Source: Peteryoungia algae
GTDB lineage: Bacteria; Pseudomonadota; Alphaproteobacteria; Rhizobiales; Rhizobiaceae
Assembly (NCBI RefSeq): GCF_030369675.1
Contig: NZ_CP128477.1
Span: 1,240,001-1,304,000 of the forward strand
DNA length: 64,000 bases
Direction: 5' to 3'
The notes beneath the pieces were generated by a model. That model saw nothing but the letters and a program-made list of their open reading frames with translations. It was not told where the DNA came from and did not search any database. Shown one piece after another: positions 24,493-33,365 of the stretch; position 1 is the stretch's first letter, and each line of letters begins with the position of its first letter. Position numbers and translations under genes: made by a program.

Positions 24493-26646
24493 TTGTTGAA
24501 CGATGATCTTCACAAGTCCGGCGACGCCGGAGACCAGGAGCGCCGCGATGGTATGCGGCCAGGCAATCGAATGTTGGGGCGCGTCGTCGCCTGCAATGGC
24601 TCGCGCGCGACCATTTCCGCCGTCGCTGCGGAAGGCGGCACCGATCTCACAGAACTCTGGTCCGTCGGCCGACTGATCTCCATCACTGTCGGCAAGAACC
24701 GCGTCGTGGCACTGGCCTATTCGATGCAGACCGAAGGCAAGGACTGGGGCGAAGGCGCCGACAACCAGTTCCTGATCGAGGTCGAGCTCATGGGCGAGGT
24801 CTATGTCCAGGAGGACGGGAAAGAGACCTTCTCCAGCGGCATTTCGCGCTATCCCTATCTCGGCGCCATCGCACATCGCATTCGTGCGGCCGACCTCTTG
24901 CGCATCTACGACACCCGCCTCAACGACACGGCCGTCATCGGCAAGCTGACCCAGGACGAGACGATCGACGCGACCATTCACATCCCCTCGATGCTGTCGA
25001 AGCATTTTGCCGTGGTCGGGTCGACCGGCGTCGGCAAATCGACAGCCGTTTCGCTCCTCTTGCGCAAGGCGATCGAGAGCGACCCAAAGCTCCGCGTCCT
25101 GATCCTCGACCCTCACAACGAATTTGCCGCCGCCTTCCCGGATCTCGCTGTCGTCATCGACACCGATACGCTCGACCTGCCCTTTTGGCTGATGCGCCTG
25201 GACGAATTCGCAGAGGTCCTCTTCCGTGGTCGACCGCCGGTGGCGGAGGAACTCGATATTCTTCGCGATTTGATGCCCGAAGCAAAGCGCGCCTTCCGCG
25301 GCAATGAGAGCGCCCTGATGCGCCGCATGGCCGACAAGAGCTCGATGACGGCAGACACGCCCGTCCCCTACCGCATCGCCGACCTCATGGCGCTCATCGA
25401 CGAGCGCATCGGCCGGCTCGAGGGGCGCGGTGAAAAACCCTTCCTGCGGTCACTCAAGATGCGCATCATGTCCGCGGTCAACGACCCGCGCTATCACTTC
25501 ATGTTCTCCAACAACACGATCAGCGACACGATCATGGAGACGATCGCGCATATCTTCCGCATCCCGGGAGACGATCGCCCGGTCTCGACCTTCCAACTGG
25601 CCGGGATTCCCTCCGAAGTCGTCAACTCCGTTGCCTCGGTGCTTTGCCGCATGGCCTTCGAACTTGCGCTGTGGTCAAACGGTGCAATCCATATGCTTGT
25701 CGTCTGCGAGGAAGCTCACCGCTACGTCCCCGCCGACCCCAATCTCGGCTTCTTCCCGACCCGACAGGCCATCGCCCGCATTGCCAAGGAAGGCCGCAAA
25801 TACGGCGTGTCGCTCGGTGTGATCACCCAGCGCCCCGGAGAACTCGACCAGACCATCCTTTCGCAGTGCTCGACGCTCTTTGCCATGCGCCTCGCCAACG
25901 ACCGCGATCAGGAGATCATCCGCTCGGCGATCCCCGACAGTTCCATCTCGACCACCAGCTTCATCTCGTCCATCGGCAATGGTGAAGCCATCGCCTTTGG
26001 CGAGGCGATCGCCGTTCCCATGCGCATGCGCTTCACGCGCGTCGACGAATCGGCATTGCCCAAGGCGAACGGCGTTACCGCGAAAAACACGGAGGAAACA
26101 CCGGATACGGTCGATCTTCGCAACATCGTCGGTCGTATGCGCGCCGTTGCCGGCCCCGACATTTCGGCCTTTCAGCAGAGCTTCGACAATGGCCTCGGCC
26201 GCGTTGACATTCCGCTTGCGCCAGAGGGCATCTACGACGATGAGGAGTTCGAAGATGATGACGAAGGTTTCGGCAGCATGAGCCAGCCTCTCGCTCCGCC
26301 TCAGGCTCCTCGACCAATGGCGAGCAGCATGCCGCTCGCGCCGCCGCCACCTGTCACGCGGCCTGCCTATGACCCGCCGGTCCAGCGACACACATTGCCA
26401 TCGTCGGAAACGCCACCGATCGAGCCTTATCGTCCCGACATGCTTCCCCGTGCCGACATGCCTCCACGTGCCGGCATGGAGGAGCGCGTCCGCCCGCGCA
26501 CCGAAATGCCTGCCCCTGCCCCCGCATACGCGACGGAGCCGGCACCCGCGACCTTCGCCTCGCAACCACTGCGCCGCGAGGGCAGCTCCTCGCTTCGGGA
26601 AAGCATTCTGAAAAAGCCGCTGTCGAGCCTCTACAAGCGCGATTGA
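24493..26646 (+). CDS. HerA/FtsK-like ATP-binding protein (DUF87 type)
   Basis: About 717 residues. After an N-terminal beta-barrel-like HAS domain, Walker A GSTGVGKS is at residues 176-183, with LILDPHNEF shortly after, Walker B MLVVCEEAHRYVP, and the C-terminal VITQRPGELDQTILSQCSTLFAMRLANDRDQ of the HerA hexameric ATPase family. The last ~120 residues are Pro/Met/Arg-rich and look disordered. A TTG at 24493 with GGGAGA upstream is the assumed start; an ATG at 24553 is possible. HerA usually pairs with NurA nuclease, and none is adjacent. Role in DNA processing or translocation is inferred. Confidence 0.82.
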   Translation: MLNDDLHKSGDAGDQERRDGMRPGNRMLGRVVACNGSRATISAVAAEGGTDLTELWSVGRLISITVGKNRVVALAYSMQTEGKDWGEGADNQFLIEVELMGEVYVQEDGKETFSSGISRYPYLGAIAHRIRAADLLRIYDTRLNDTAVIGKLTQDETIDATIHIPSMLSKHFAVVGSTGVGKSTAVSLLLRKAIESDPKLRVLILDPHNEFAAAFPDLAVVIDTDTLDLPFWLMRLDEFAEVLFRGRPPVAEELDILRDLMPEAKRAFRGNESALMRRMADKSSMTADTPVPYRIADLMALIDERIGRLEGRGEKPFLRSLKMRIMSAVNDPRYHFMFSNNTISDTIMETIAHIFRIPGDDRPVSTFQLAGIPSEVVNSVASVLCRMAFELALWSNGAIHMLVVCEEAHRYVPADPNLGFFPTRQAIARIAKEGRKYGVSLGVITQRPGELDQTILSQCSTLFAMRLANDRDQEIIRSAIPDSSISTTSFISSIGNGEAIAFGEAIAVPMRMRFTRVDESALPKANGVTAKNTEETPDTVDLRNIVGRMRAVAGPDISAFQQSFDNGLGRVDIPLAPEGIYDDEEFEDDDEGFGSMSQPLAPPQAPRPMASSMPLAPPPPVTRPAYDPPVQRHTLPSSETPPIEPYRPDMLPRADMPPRAGMEERVRPRTEMPAPAPAYATEPAPATFASQPLRREGSSSLRESILKKPLSSLYKRD

Positions 26647-26653
26647 AAGAACC

Positions 26654-27568
26654 TCAACCGATCCGGAATGTAACCGGGTCGATGCGCTGCCAGCTTTCAT
26701 CCACCTGATTGCGGAACCAGGTCATCTGCCGCTTGGCATATTGCCGCGTCGCCGCAGAGGCTCGATCGGTCGCCTCTGCGCGGCTGATCCGGCCCGCCAC
26801 CATATCGGCAATCTGCGACACGCCGATTGCTTTCAGGGCCGGCATTTCGGGCGCAAGATCAAGCGCAAGCAGCGCCTCTACCTCCTCGACGGCCCCCTCC
26901 TCCATCATCATCGCAAAACGCCGGTTGATCCGATCGTGGAGCAGGGCTCTGTCGGGCAGGACGACAAGTTTCAGCGAGCGCTCCGGGTCGATCAGCATCG
27001 GCCCGGAGCGCTTCTGGAATTCGACAATGGAGCGTCCCGTCGCGCGAAACACTTCCAGGGCTCTGACGATCCGCTGGCCATCACTGGCATTGAGCCTTTG
27101 CGCTGCCGTCGGGTCCAGTCTGCCCAGTTCTGCATGCAGAATCGCGGCCCCTTCCACCTCCAACCTGCGCCGTATTTCACGCCGCAGCGCATCCGGCACG
27201 GGCGGCATGTCCGAAAGTCCTCCCGTCAGCGCCTTGAAGTAGAGCCCCGTCCCGCCGACGATGACCGGCAGACGCCCCTTCTCCTTCAGCTGTCGCAGGA
27301 GTTGTTCCATCTCCCTCAGCCAGTCCCCGGTGGAGTAGCTGCGCGATGCGGGCACATGGCCGTAGAGTTCGTGCGGAACCCCGTCCATCTCCTGCGCGCT
27401 CGGCCGGGCGGTCACCACCCGCAACGTGTCGTAAACCTGCATGCTGTCGGCATTGATCACGATGCCACCATGGCGTCGGGCAAAATCGAGCGCGAGCGCG
27501 GACTTGCCGCTGGCGGTCGGCCCGGTTATCAGGATCGCGTCTGAGTTCTTGCTAGGATCTTCCATCAT
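26654..27568 (-). CDS. miaA: tRNA dimethylallyltransferase
   Basis: About 304 residues. Adds the isopentenyl group to A37 of tRNAs that read UNN codons. P-loop ITGPTASGKSALAL at the N terminus, VINADSMQVYDTLRVVTARPS, and VIVGGTGLYFKALTGGL identify it. The ATG at 27568 shares three bases with the divergent serB start; a second ATG at 27565 has a better-placed AAGG. The stop lies 7 bases from the convergent HerA-like gene. Confidence 0.95.
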   Translation of the reverse strand: MMEDPSKNSDAILITGPTASGKSALALDFARRHGGIVINADSMQVYDTLRVVTARPSAQEMDGVPHELYGHVPASRSYSTGDWLREMEQLLRQLKEKGRLPVIVGGTGLYFKALTGGLSDMPPVPDALRREIRRRLEVEGAAILHAELGRLDPTAAQRLNASDGQRIVRALEVFRATGRSIVEFQKRSGPMLIDPERSLKLVVLPDRALLHDRINRRFAMMMEEGAVEEVEALLALDLAPEMPALKAIGVSQIADMVAGRISRAEATDRASAATRQYAKRQMTWFRNQVDESWQRIDPVTFRIG

Positions 27569-28457
27569 GGCCTTGGTTGCCACGCTTGTCGCCAATCCGT
27601 CAAACCCTGTTCTGACCCCGGCGCTCGCCGAGAGGGCAGCAGATGCGGTCGCATCGACGCGGCTCTACTGGCTTGCCGACGGCATTGCCTGCGACATCCC
27701 GATCCCGGACGGCACGGACGCGGTTGAGGCAGAGCGCCGATTGCGTGAGGTCATTACAGGCCAGCCCGTGGATATCGCCGTGCAGGACGCCGAAACCCGC
27801 CGCAAATCCTTCCTGATCGCCGACATGGATTCGACCATGATTGGCCAGGAATGCATCGACGAACTGGCAGCCGAAGTCGGGTTGAAGGAAAAGGTGTCTG
27901 AAATCACCGCACGCGCCATGAACGGGGAGATCGCATTCGAACCGGCCCTTCGCGAGCGCGTGGCACTGCTCAAGGGCTTGCCGATTACGGTAATCGACGA
28001 GGTGATCGAAAAACGCATCACACTGACGCCAGGTGGCCGCGAACTGATCGCCACGATGAAGGCCAGGGGTGGGTATACCGCACTCGTCTCGGGCGGTTTT
28101 ACCGTGTTTACCAACAGGATTGGCGCCACGCTCGGCTTCGACGAAAACCGCGCCAACATTCTCATCGAGAGTGACGGCTTTCTGACGGGGGCGGTCGCGG
28201 AACCGATCCTCGGCAGACAGGCCAAGGTGGATGCGCTGCTCGACATCGCCCGTAGGCTCGGTATTTCCCCTGAAGACACGATTGCCGTCGGCGACGGCGC
28301 CAATGATCTCGGCATGCTCGGCATTGCGGGATCGGGCGTCGCATTGCATGCCAAACCCGCCGTTGCCGCGGAAGCCAGTATCCGAATCGATCACGGCGAC
28401 CTCACCGCCCTCCTCTATCTCCAGGGCTATCGCAAGACCGATTTCGTCACGGGGTAA
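27567..28457 (+). CDS. serB: Phosphoserine phosphatase
   Basis: 296 residues. Final step of serine synthesis, L-phosphoserine to serine, by a HAD-fold enzyme. Catalytic motif DMDST at residues 86-90, then IGQECIDELA, the SGGF motif II with Ser in ALVSGGFTVFT, Lys in GRQAKVDAL, and VGDGANDLGML motif. The N-terminal ~75 residues are the usual ACT-like extension. The ATG at 27567 overlaps the miaA start in a CATG tetranucleotide; AGGA lies 9 bases upstream, inside miaA. Confidence 0.95.
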   Translation: MALVATLVANPSNPVLTPALAERAADAVASTRLYWLADGIACDIPIPDGTDAVEAERRLREVITGQPVDIAVQDAETRRKSFLIADMDSTMIGQECIDELAAEVGLKEKVSEITARAMNGEIAFEPALRERVALLKGLPITVIDEVIEKRITLTPGGRELIATMKARGGYTALVSGGFTVFTNRIGATLGFDENRANILIESDGFLTGAVAEPILGRQAKVDALLDIARRLGISPEDTIAVGDGANDLGMLGIAGSGVALHAKPAVAAEASIRIDHGDLTALLYLQGYRKTDFVTG

Positions 28458-28467
28458 CCGACCTTCC

Positions 28468-29055
28468 ATGATCATTGTCGAAACAGAGCGGGTCGTTCTT
28501 CGCAATTGGCGGGACGAAGACCGTGATCTGTTTCGTGAAATCAATCGGGACGAGAAGGTCATGGCCTTCTTTCCGTTTCGCCGCAGCCATGCCGAATGCG
28601 ACCAGTTGTTCAACCGCAATCGCGACATGATCACCGGGACCGGGCTAGGCTTCTACGCCCTCGCCGATCGCGACACCGACGAAGCCATGGGCTTTTGCGG
28701 CCTGGCTCCCGTCGACTTGCCCGGCATCCTGCCGGAGGGATCCGTTGAAATCGGCTGGCGTCTTGCCACGCGGTTCTGGGGAAAGGGTTATGTCACCGAA
28801 GCCGCGGAAAGACTTGTCGAGCATGGGCTGACCGCCTTGGGGCTCGCCAAAATCTACGCCTTCGCAGTCCAGAACAATGACCGATCGATCGCCGTGATGC
28901 GGCGCCTTGGTATGGAGCATTACCGGAACAGAGACTTTGACCACCCCAAGGTGCCGGATACACATCCTCAATTGAAACGACACGTATTGTATCGGACCAC
29001 CTCGAGAACTCTCAAGATACGAAAAAAACGAAACGACCAATTTACTCAGACTTAA
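28468..29055 (+). CDS. GNAT family N-acetyltransferase (RimJ/RimL-like)
   Basis: 195 residues. ETERVVLRNWRDEDRDLF at the N terminus and the acetyl-CoA-binding region IGWRLATRFWGKGYVTEAAERLVEHGLTALGLAKIYAF followed by NDRSIAVMRRLGMEHYRNRDFDHPKVPDTHPQLKRHVLY are typical of the RimJ/L-like GNAT subgroup. Substrate unknown. The ATG at 28468 starts 10 bases after serB, so the two are probably co-transcribed. Confidence 0.88.
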   Translation: MIIVETERVVLRNWRDEDRDLFREINRDEKVMAFFPFRRSHAECDQLFNRNRDMITGTGLGFYALADRDTDEAMGFCGLAPVDLPGILPEGSVEIGWRLATRFWGKGYVTEAAERLVEHGLTALGLAKIYAFAVQNNDRSIAVMRRLGMEHYRNRDFDHPKVPDTHPQLKRHVLYRTTSRTLKIRKKRNDQFTQT

Positions 29056-29079
29056 AAAGTAGATGCTAAATATCGCGCC

Positions 29080-31455
29080 ATGGAGAAAACAATCCCGGCG
29101 CGTATAGCGGCTTCCGTTGCAGACATGGTCGACCGCTTCCTGCGCCTCGGTGAGAGTGGGCAGACAGCCGACGAAGCATCGCGCATCCGGGCCATCCGGT
29201 TATCCGTCATGGCGGCCACGACTCCGTGGATGATGGTCGCCAATCTCTGCAATGCGCTTCTGACACTATTTGCGTTCAAGGATAGCCCGTCATCGACATC
29301 GGTCTTCGTTGTCTGCAGCCTCATTCTCGCAGTCGCTGTCTACACCAGCTATACTTGGTGGCGGAACCGCAAACGAGGGCCGCGAGAGCGGGCGAGCATC
29401 CGCGGGACGAGCCGTGCCGTCATCTACGCATTTCTCTTGAGCGGCCTTTGGGCAATGCTCGACGTCGTGGCCTATCACACGGCCGATGAAACGCAGAGAA
29501 TGGTGCTGATCGCGCTGACGGTCGGCATGGCCGGCGGAGGCGGCTTTGCGCTGGCGACGGTGCCGCCGGCCTCTCTCGTCTTCTGCAGCACGGTAGCCGT
29601 GGGCGCAGCCATCGCGCTCTCACGCGATCCTTCGATCGTCGGAGCCTACCTCTTTGTTCTCTATCTGGTATTTGCCGCCATCATCATCCGTTCCTCACTG
29701 GCGGTCTGCAACAGTCTCACCGAACGTGTCCGCGCAAAGCTTGCCGCCGACGAACAGCGTGATGTGATCAACCTTCTCCTGAATGATTTCGAAGAAAATG
29801 CCGCCGACTGGCTCTGGGGCGTCGACCAAGGCATGAACATGGAGCGGGCATCGATCCGCTTCTATGAGCAGCTCCAGGTGCCCGAGGGCATGGTGGTCGG
29901 CAAGCCACTGATCAACATCATGCCATTCTCAACCGTCGGCATAGACGGATTAGACTGCCGGCAGAATTTTGAGGCCTGCCTGGAAAAACGTCAGTCGTTT
30001 CGCGACCAGGACATCTGCGTCGAACTGGGCGGCGAGCTGGCGATCTGGTCACTGACCGCCAAGGCAATTCTGGATGAGCATGGCAATTTCAAGGGGTATC
30101 GCGGCGTCGGGCGTGATGTGACCGCCAGCCGGGAGAGCCGTCTGCGCATCGAGCACATGGCCCGCCACGACCCCCTGACGGAGGTTGGCAACCGGGTCAT
30201 GTTGGCCGAGGATTTCGCCCGCGCTGTCTCCCGCTACGATCGTCTCGGCGACGCGTTTTCCGTCCTCGTTCTCGATCTCGACCGCTTCAAGCAGATCAAC
30301 GACAACCTTGGACATGCTGGCGGCGACGAACTTCTGCGGGTCGTCTCGAGCATTTTGAGCCAGCTCTGCGGCGATGCAGACACGCTCGCCCGCATCGGCG
30401 GCGACGAATTTGCCATACTGCACCTGTCGGGAGACGATCCACAAAGCGCAGCAAGCCTCGCCGCAAGGATCATCAATACCCTCCAGAAACCCATTACCCT
30501 GCGGTCCGGTTCGGCACATATCGGCGTCAGTATCGGCATCGCCTGTGCGCCGATCGACGGCATCGATCCCGACCAGTTGATGCGTAGTGCCGATCTTGCG
30601 CTTTACCGGGCGAAGGCCGACGGGAGAAATCGCTATCGGTTCTTCGACAGTTCCCTGGACGCCGCCGCCCGCCGCCGCAGCCTGATCGAACGCGAACTGG
30701 CGCTGGCGATCGCTGAAGGAACGCTTGATATCAACTACCAGCCACTCGTCGATGCCCAGAGCCGGCACATCGTCTGTGCCGAAGCTCTCGTCCGTTGGAG
30801 CCATCCGACGCTGGGAGCGATCAGCCCTGGCGAGTTCATCCCCATTGCGGAAGAGACCGGCCAGATCGGCGCCATCGGCAGCTTTGTGCTGCGCCAGGCC
30901 TGCAAGGACGCAGTCAACTGGCCCGCCCATATCCGCATCGCCGTCAATCTGTCATCGCGGCAGTTTCTCGGCCCGGGCCTCTTGCCACTGGTCGAGTCGG
31001 CGCTGAGACAGAGCGGCCTTCCGGTCAATCGGCTCGAACTCGAAGTGACGGAAAGTCTTCTGATGGACATGAGCTCCGGCGTGGAAGGGACGCTTGCAGC
31101 GCTCTCCCGTCTGGGGCTCAGGATCGCCCTCGACGACTTCGGAACCGGCTTCTCCTCCTTGAGCTACCTGCGTCGCTATCACTTCGACAAGCTGAAAATT
31201 GATCAGTCGTTTATCTCAGATCTCGAAACCAATCAGGACAGCCGGGCGATCGTTGAAGCAATCATCAATCTCGCGCGCGATCTGCGCATGAGCGTCGCGG
31301 CAGAAGGGATCGAGACCAGGGCCCAGTTCGATATGCTGCGGCAGCTCGGATGCGGCGAAATCCAGGGCTACCTCGTCGGTCGACCGATGCCGGTCGACCG
31401 GTTCGAGGATTATCTCCGCGAAAACGGCAGTGCCGTAGAGCGCCTCTATGCGTGA
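29080..31455 (+). CDS. Membrane GGDEF-EAL protein (c-di-GMP cyclase/phosphodiesterase)
   Basis: 791 residues. The first ~230 residues have about six membrane helices, followed by a PAS-like region (WLWGVDQGMNME ... GYRGVGRDVTA). The GGDEF domain has DPLTEVGNRVML, LDLDRFKQINDNLGH and an intact RIGGDEF, without an RxxD inhibitory site. The EAL domain keeps EALVRW, ELEVTESLLM, LDDFGTGFSSL, KIDQSFI and AAEGIET, so both activities may be retained. It follows the acetyltransferase by 24 bases and converges with degP 3 bases away. With the diguanylate cyclase at 6.6 kb it is the second c-di-GMP gene here. Confidence 0.9.
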   Translation: MEKTIPARIAASVADMVDRFLRLGESGQTADEASRIRAIRLSVMAATTPWMMVANLCNALLTLFAFKDSPSSTSVFVVCSLILAVAVYTSYTWWRNRKRGPRERASIRGTSRAVIYAFLLSGLWAMLDVVAYHTADETQRMVLIALTVGMAGGGGFALATVPPASLVFCSTVAVGAAIALSRDPSIVGAYLFVLYLVFAAIIIRSSLAVCNSLTERVRAKLAADEQRDVINLLLNDFEENAADWLWGVDQGMNMERASIRFYEQLQVPEGMVVGKPLINIMPFSTVGIDGLDCRQNFEACLEKRQSFRDQDICVELGGELAIWSLTAKAILDEHGNFKGYRGVGRDVTASRESRLRIEHMARHDPLTEVGNRVMLAEDFARAVSRYDRLGDAFSVLVLDLDRFKQINDNLGHAGGDELLRVVSSILSQLCGDADTLARIGGDEFAILHLSGDDPQSAASLAARIINTLQKPITLRSGSAHIGVSIGIACAPIDGIDPDQLMRSADLALYRAKADGRNRYRFFDSSLDAAARRRSLIERELALAIAEGTLDINYQPLVDAQSRHIVCAEALVRWSHPTLGAISPGEFIPIAEETGQIGAIGSFVLRQACKDAVNWPAHIRIAVNLSSRQFLGPGLLPLVESALRQSGLPVNRLELEVTESLLMDMSSGVEGTLAALSRLGLRIALDDFGTGFSSLSYLRRYHFDKLKIDQSFISDLETNQDSRAIVEAIINLARDLRMSVAAEGIETRAQFDMLRQLGCGEIQGYLVGRPMPVDRFEDYLRENGSAVERLYA

Positions 31456-31458
31456 CGT

Positions 31459-33066
31459 CTATTCCAGGGGAACAGCAACGAGACGCAGGTTGCCGTCCTT
31501 GTCGGCGATCATCAGATAGCCGCTGCGGCGCCCCTCGCCCTTGATGCTGGTCAGCTTCTCGGCGACCTGCTTCGGTGTCTTCATGAATTCCTGTGCCACC
31601 TCGACGATGACCTCGCCGACCTTCAGTCCCTTGCCTTCAGCTTTGGAACCGGGAAGCACGCGCGTGATCAGCACCCCCTCGACACCCTCGGCGATCGAGA
31701 AGCTGACGCGCTTGGCATCGTCGAGGTTGGACAGTTCGACCCCGATCAGACCTTCGGTCACCGGCGCGCTTGCCTCGTCCTGAGGTGCTATCGTCTCGCC
31801 TGCGCCTTCCTCGGCATCCGGAGCCGGATCTTCCGGCATCGGCTGATCGGTCGGAGGCGTTGCCGGATCCTCCTGTCCATCACCGTCGGGTGCAGTCCCC
31901 TCTTCGTTCGGCTCCTGAGTCGTTTCCGCCTCCGTCTCGTCGCTGGCGACCTCATCGTTCTCCAGACGACCGAGCGTCACCGTCACCGTCTGTTCCTTGC
32001 CATCTCTGAGGATCACCACGTCGAGCGGCTCCCCGATCGGGCTTTCCGCCACGATGCGGGTCAGATCGCGTGTCTCGGAGATCGGCCGGCCATCGAAGCT
32101 GGTGATGATATCTCCGACCTGGATCGGGCCTGTGGCAACGGGTCCGCCTTCGACGATCCCGCTGATCAGGGCGCCCCGGGCGCGACCGATCTTCATGCTT
32201 TCCGCAACTTCGTCGGACACGGGCTGAATGCGCACACCGAGCCAGCCACGGCGCGTCTCGCCGAATTCGATCAGCTGATTGACGATGTTCTGCGCAAGCT
32301 CTGTTGGGACGGCAAAGCCGATGCCGATCGAACCACCGCTCGGCGAGATGATCGCGGTGTTGATCCCGATCACCTCACCGCTCATGTTGAACAGCGGGCC
32401 GCCGGAATTACCCTTGTTGATCGCCGCATCCGTCTGAATGAAGTTGTCGTAGGGGCCGGCATTGATGTTGCGACCGCTGGCCGAAATGATGCCGACGGTG
32501 ACCGAGCCGCCGAGACCGAACGGGTTGCCGATCGCCATGACCCAGTCACCGATCCGCATCTTGCGGGAATCACCGAACTTGACTGAGGTGAGCGGCTGCG
32601 GCGGCTCGACCTTGAGCACGGAAAGATCGGTCTTGGTGTCCGTGCCGATCAGCTTGGCCTTCAATTTCGAACCGTCCGAGAAGATGACTTCAATGTCGTC
32701 GGCGTTCTCGATGACGTGGTTGTTCGTGACGATGAAGCCTGTCGGATCGATGACGAAGCCGGAGCCGAGCGAATTTACCCTGTTATTGCTGGGGCCGCTT
32801 TCGCGATTCTTGTAGAAATCCTCGAACAACTCCTGGAACGGAGAACCGTCCGGCACCTGCGGCAGGGGACCGTCGCCTTCCTCGGCGACACTCTGCGAGG
32901 TCGAAATGTTGACGACGGCTCCAAGCAGGCCGCTGGCGAGATCGGCCACCGATTCGGGCCCCTGCGCCTGTGCAGGCTGCTGAGCGATGGCGGGGGAGAC
33001 GGCAAGCGCCGTACCCATGAGGAATGCCGACAAGATCGTTCGCGACATGCGGGCAGGTTTCATCAT
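31459..33066 (-). CDS. degP: DegP/HtrA-type periplasmic serine protease
   Basis: About 535 residues. Signal peptide ending near SPAIAQQ, then the trypsin-like domain with His in VTNNHVIENAD, Asp in TDTKTDLSVLKV and Ser in NKGNSGGPLFN. PDZ1 (GWLGVRIQPVS ... GDIITSFDGRPI) is followed by an unusually long acidic Glu/Pro/Thr-rich linker of about 65 residues before PDZ2 (LIGVELSN ... GSKAEGKGLKVGEVIVEV). It degrades or refolds misfolded envelope proteins. Start at the ATG pair 33066/33063 with AGGAAG upstream. It follows hflK-hflC-DUF2065 on the same strand. Confidence 0.94.
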   Translation of the reverse strand: MMKPARMSRTILSAFLMGTALAVSPAIAQQPAQAQGPESVADLASGLLGAVVNISTSQSVAEEGDGPLPQVPDGSPFQELFEDFYKNRESGPSNNRVNSLGSGFVIDPTGFIVTNNHVIENADDIEVIFSDGSKLKAKLIGTDTKTDLSVLKVEPPQPLTSVKFGDSRKMRIGDWVMAIGNPFGLGGSVTVGIISASGRNINAGPYDNFIQTDAAINKGNSGGPLFNMSGEVIGINTAIISPSGGSIGIGFAVPTELAQNIVNQLIEFGETRRGWLGVRIQPVSDEVAESMKIGRARGALISGIVEGGPVATGPIQVGDIITSFDGRPISETRDLTRIVAESPIGEPLDVVILRDGKEQTVTVTLGRLENDEVASDETEAETTQEPNEEGTAPDGDGQEDPATPPTDQPMPEDPAPDAEEGAGETIAPQDEASAPVTEGLIGVELSNLDDAKRVSFSIAEGVEGVLITRVLPGSKAEGKGLKVGEVIVEVAQEFMKTPKQVAEKLTSIKGEGRRSGYLMIADKDGNLRLVAVPLE

Positions 33067-33175
33067 CGGCTTCCTCACTGATTGTCTGGGCTTTTGCTGA
33101 ACATAAGTCGGTTTGGGCGGAGGGAAAATCACAATTCCCGGAATAGCTCTATCCGCTGCTTGCGACCAGATCTTG

Positions 33176-33361
33176 TCAGCCGCGCAGCAGCCACAGCATT
33201 GCCGCGCCGAAAGTGACAGCGGTCATGCCGACAAGCCGCAACTGGTCTTCTGGGATATGCGGCAGGAGCCGCGCCATCCGCACAAGAAAACGAGGGGCCA
33301 GCGCATAGGCCAGCCCCTCGATGATCAGAAAGATGGCAATCCCTGCGAACAGGTCATCCAT
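33176..33361 (-). CDS. DUF2065 small membrane protein
   Basis: 61 residues with two hydrophobic helices (FAGIAIFLIIEGLAYALAP and LVGMTAVTFGAAMLWLL). DUF2065 proteins sit beside hflC in many proteobacteria; function unknown. The ATG at 33361 comes 4 bases after the hflC stop, and the open frame upstream is hflC shadow. Confidence 0.85.
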   Translation of the reverse strand: MDDLFAGIAIFLIIEGLAYALAPRFLVRMARLLPHIPEDQLRLVGMTAVTFGAAMLWLLRG

Positions 33362-33365
33362 CGTG

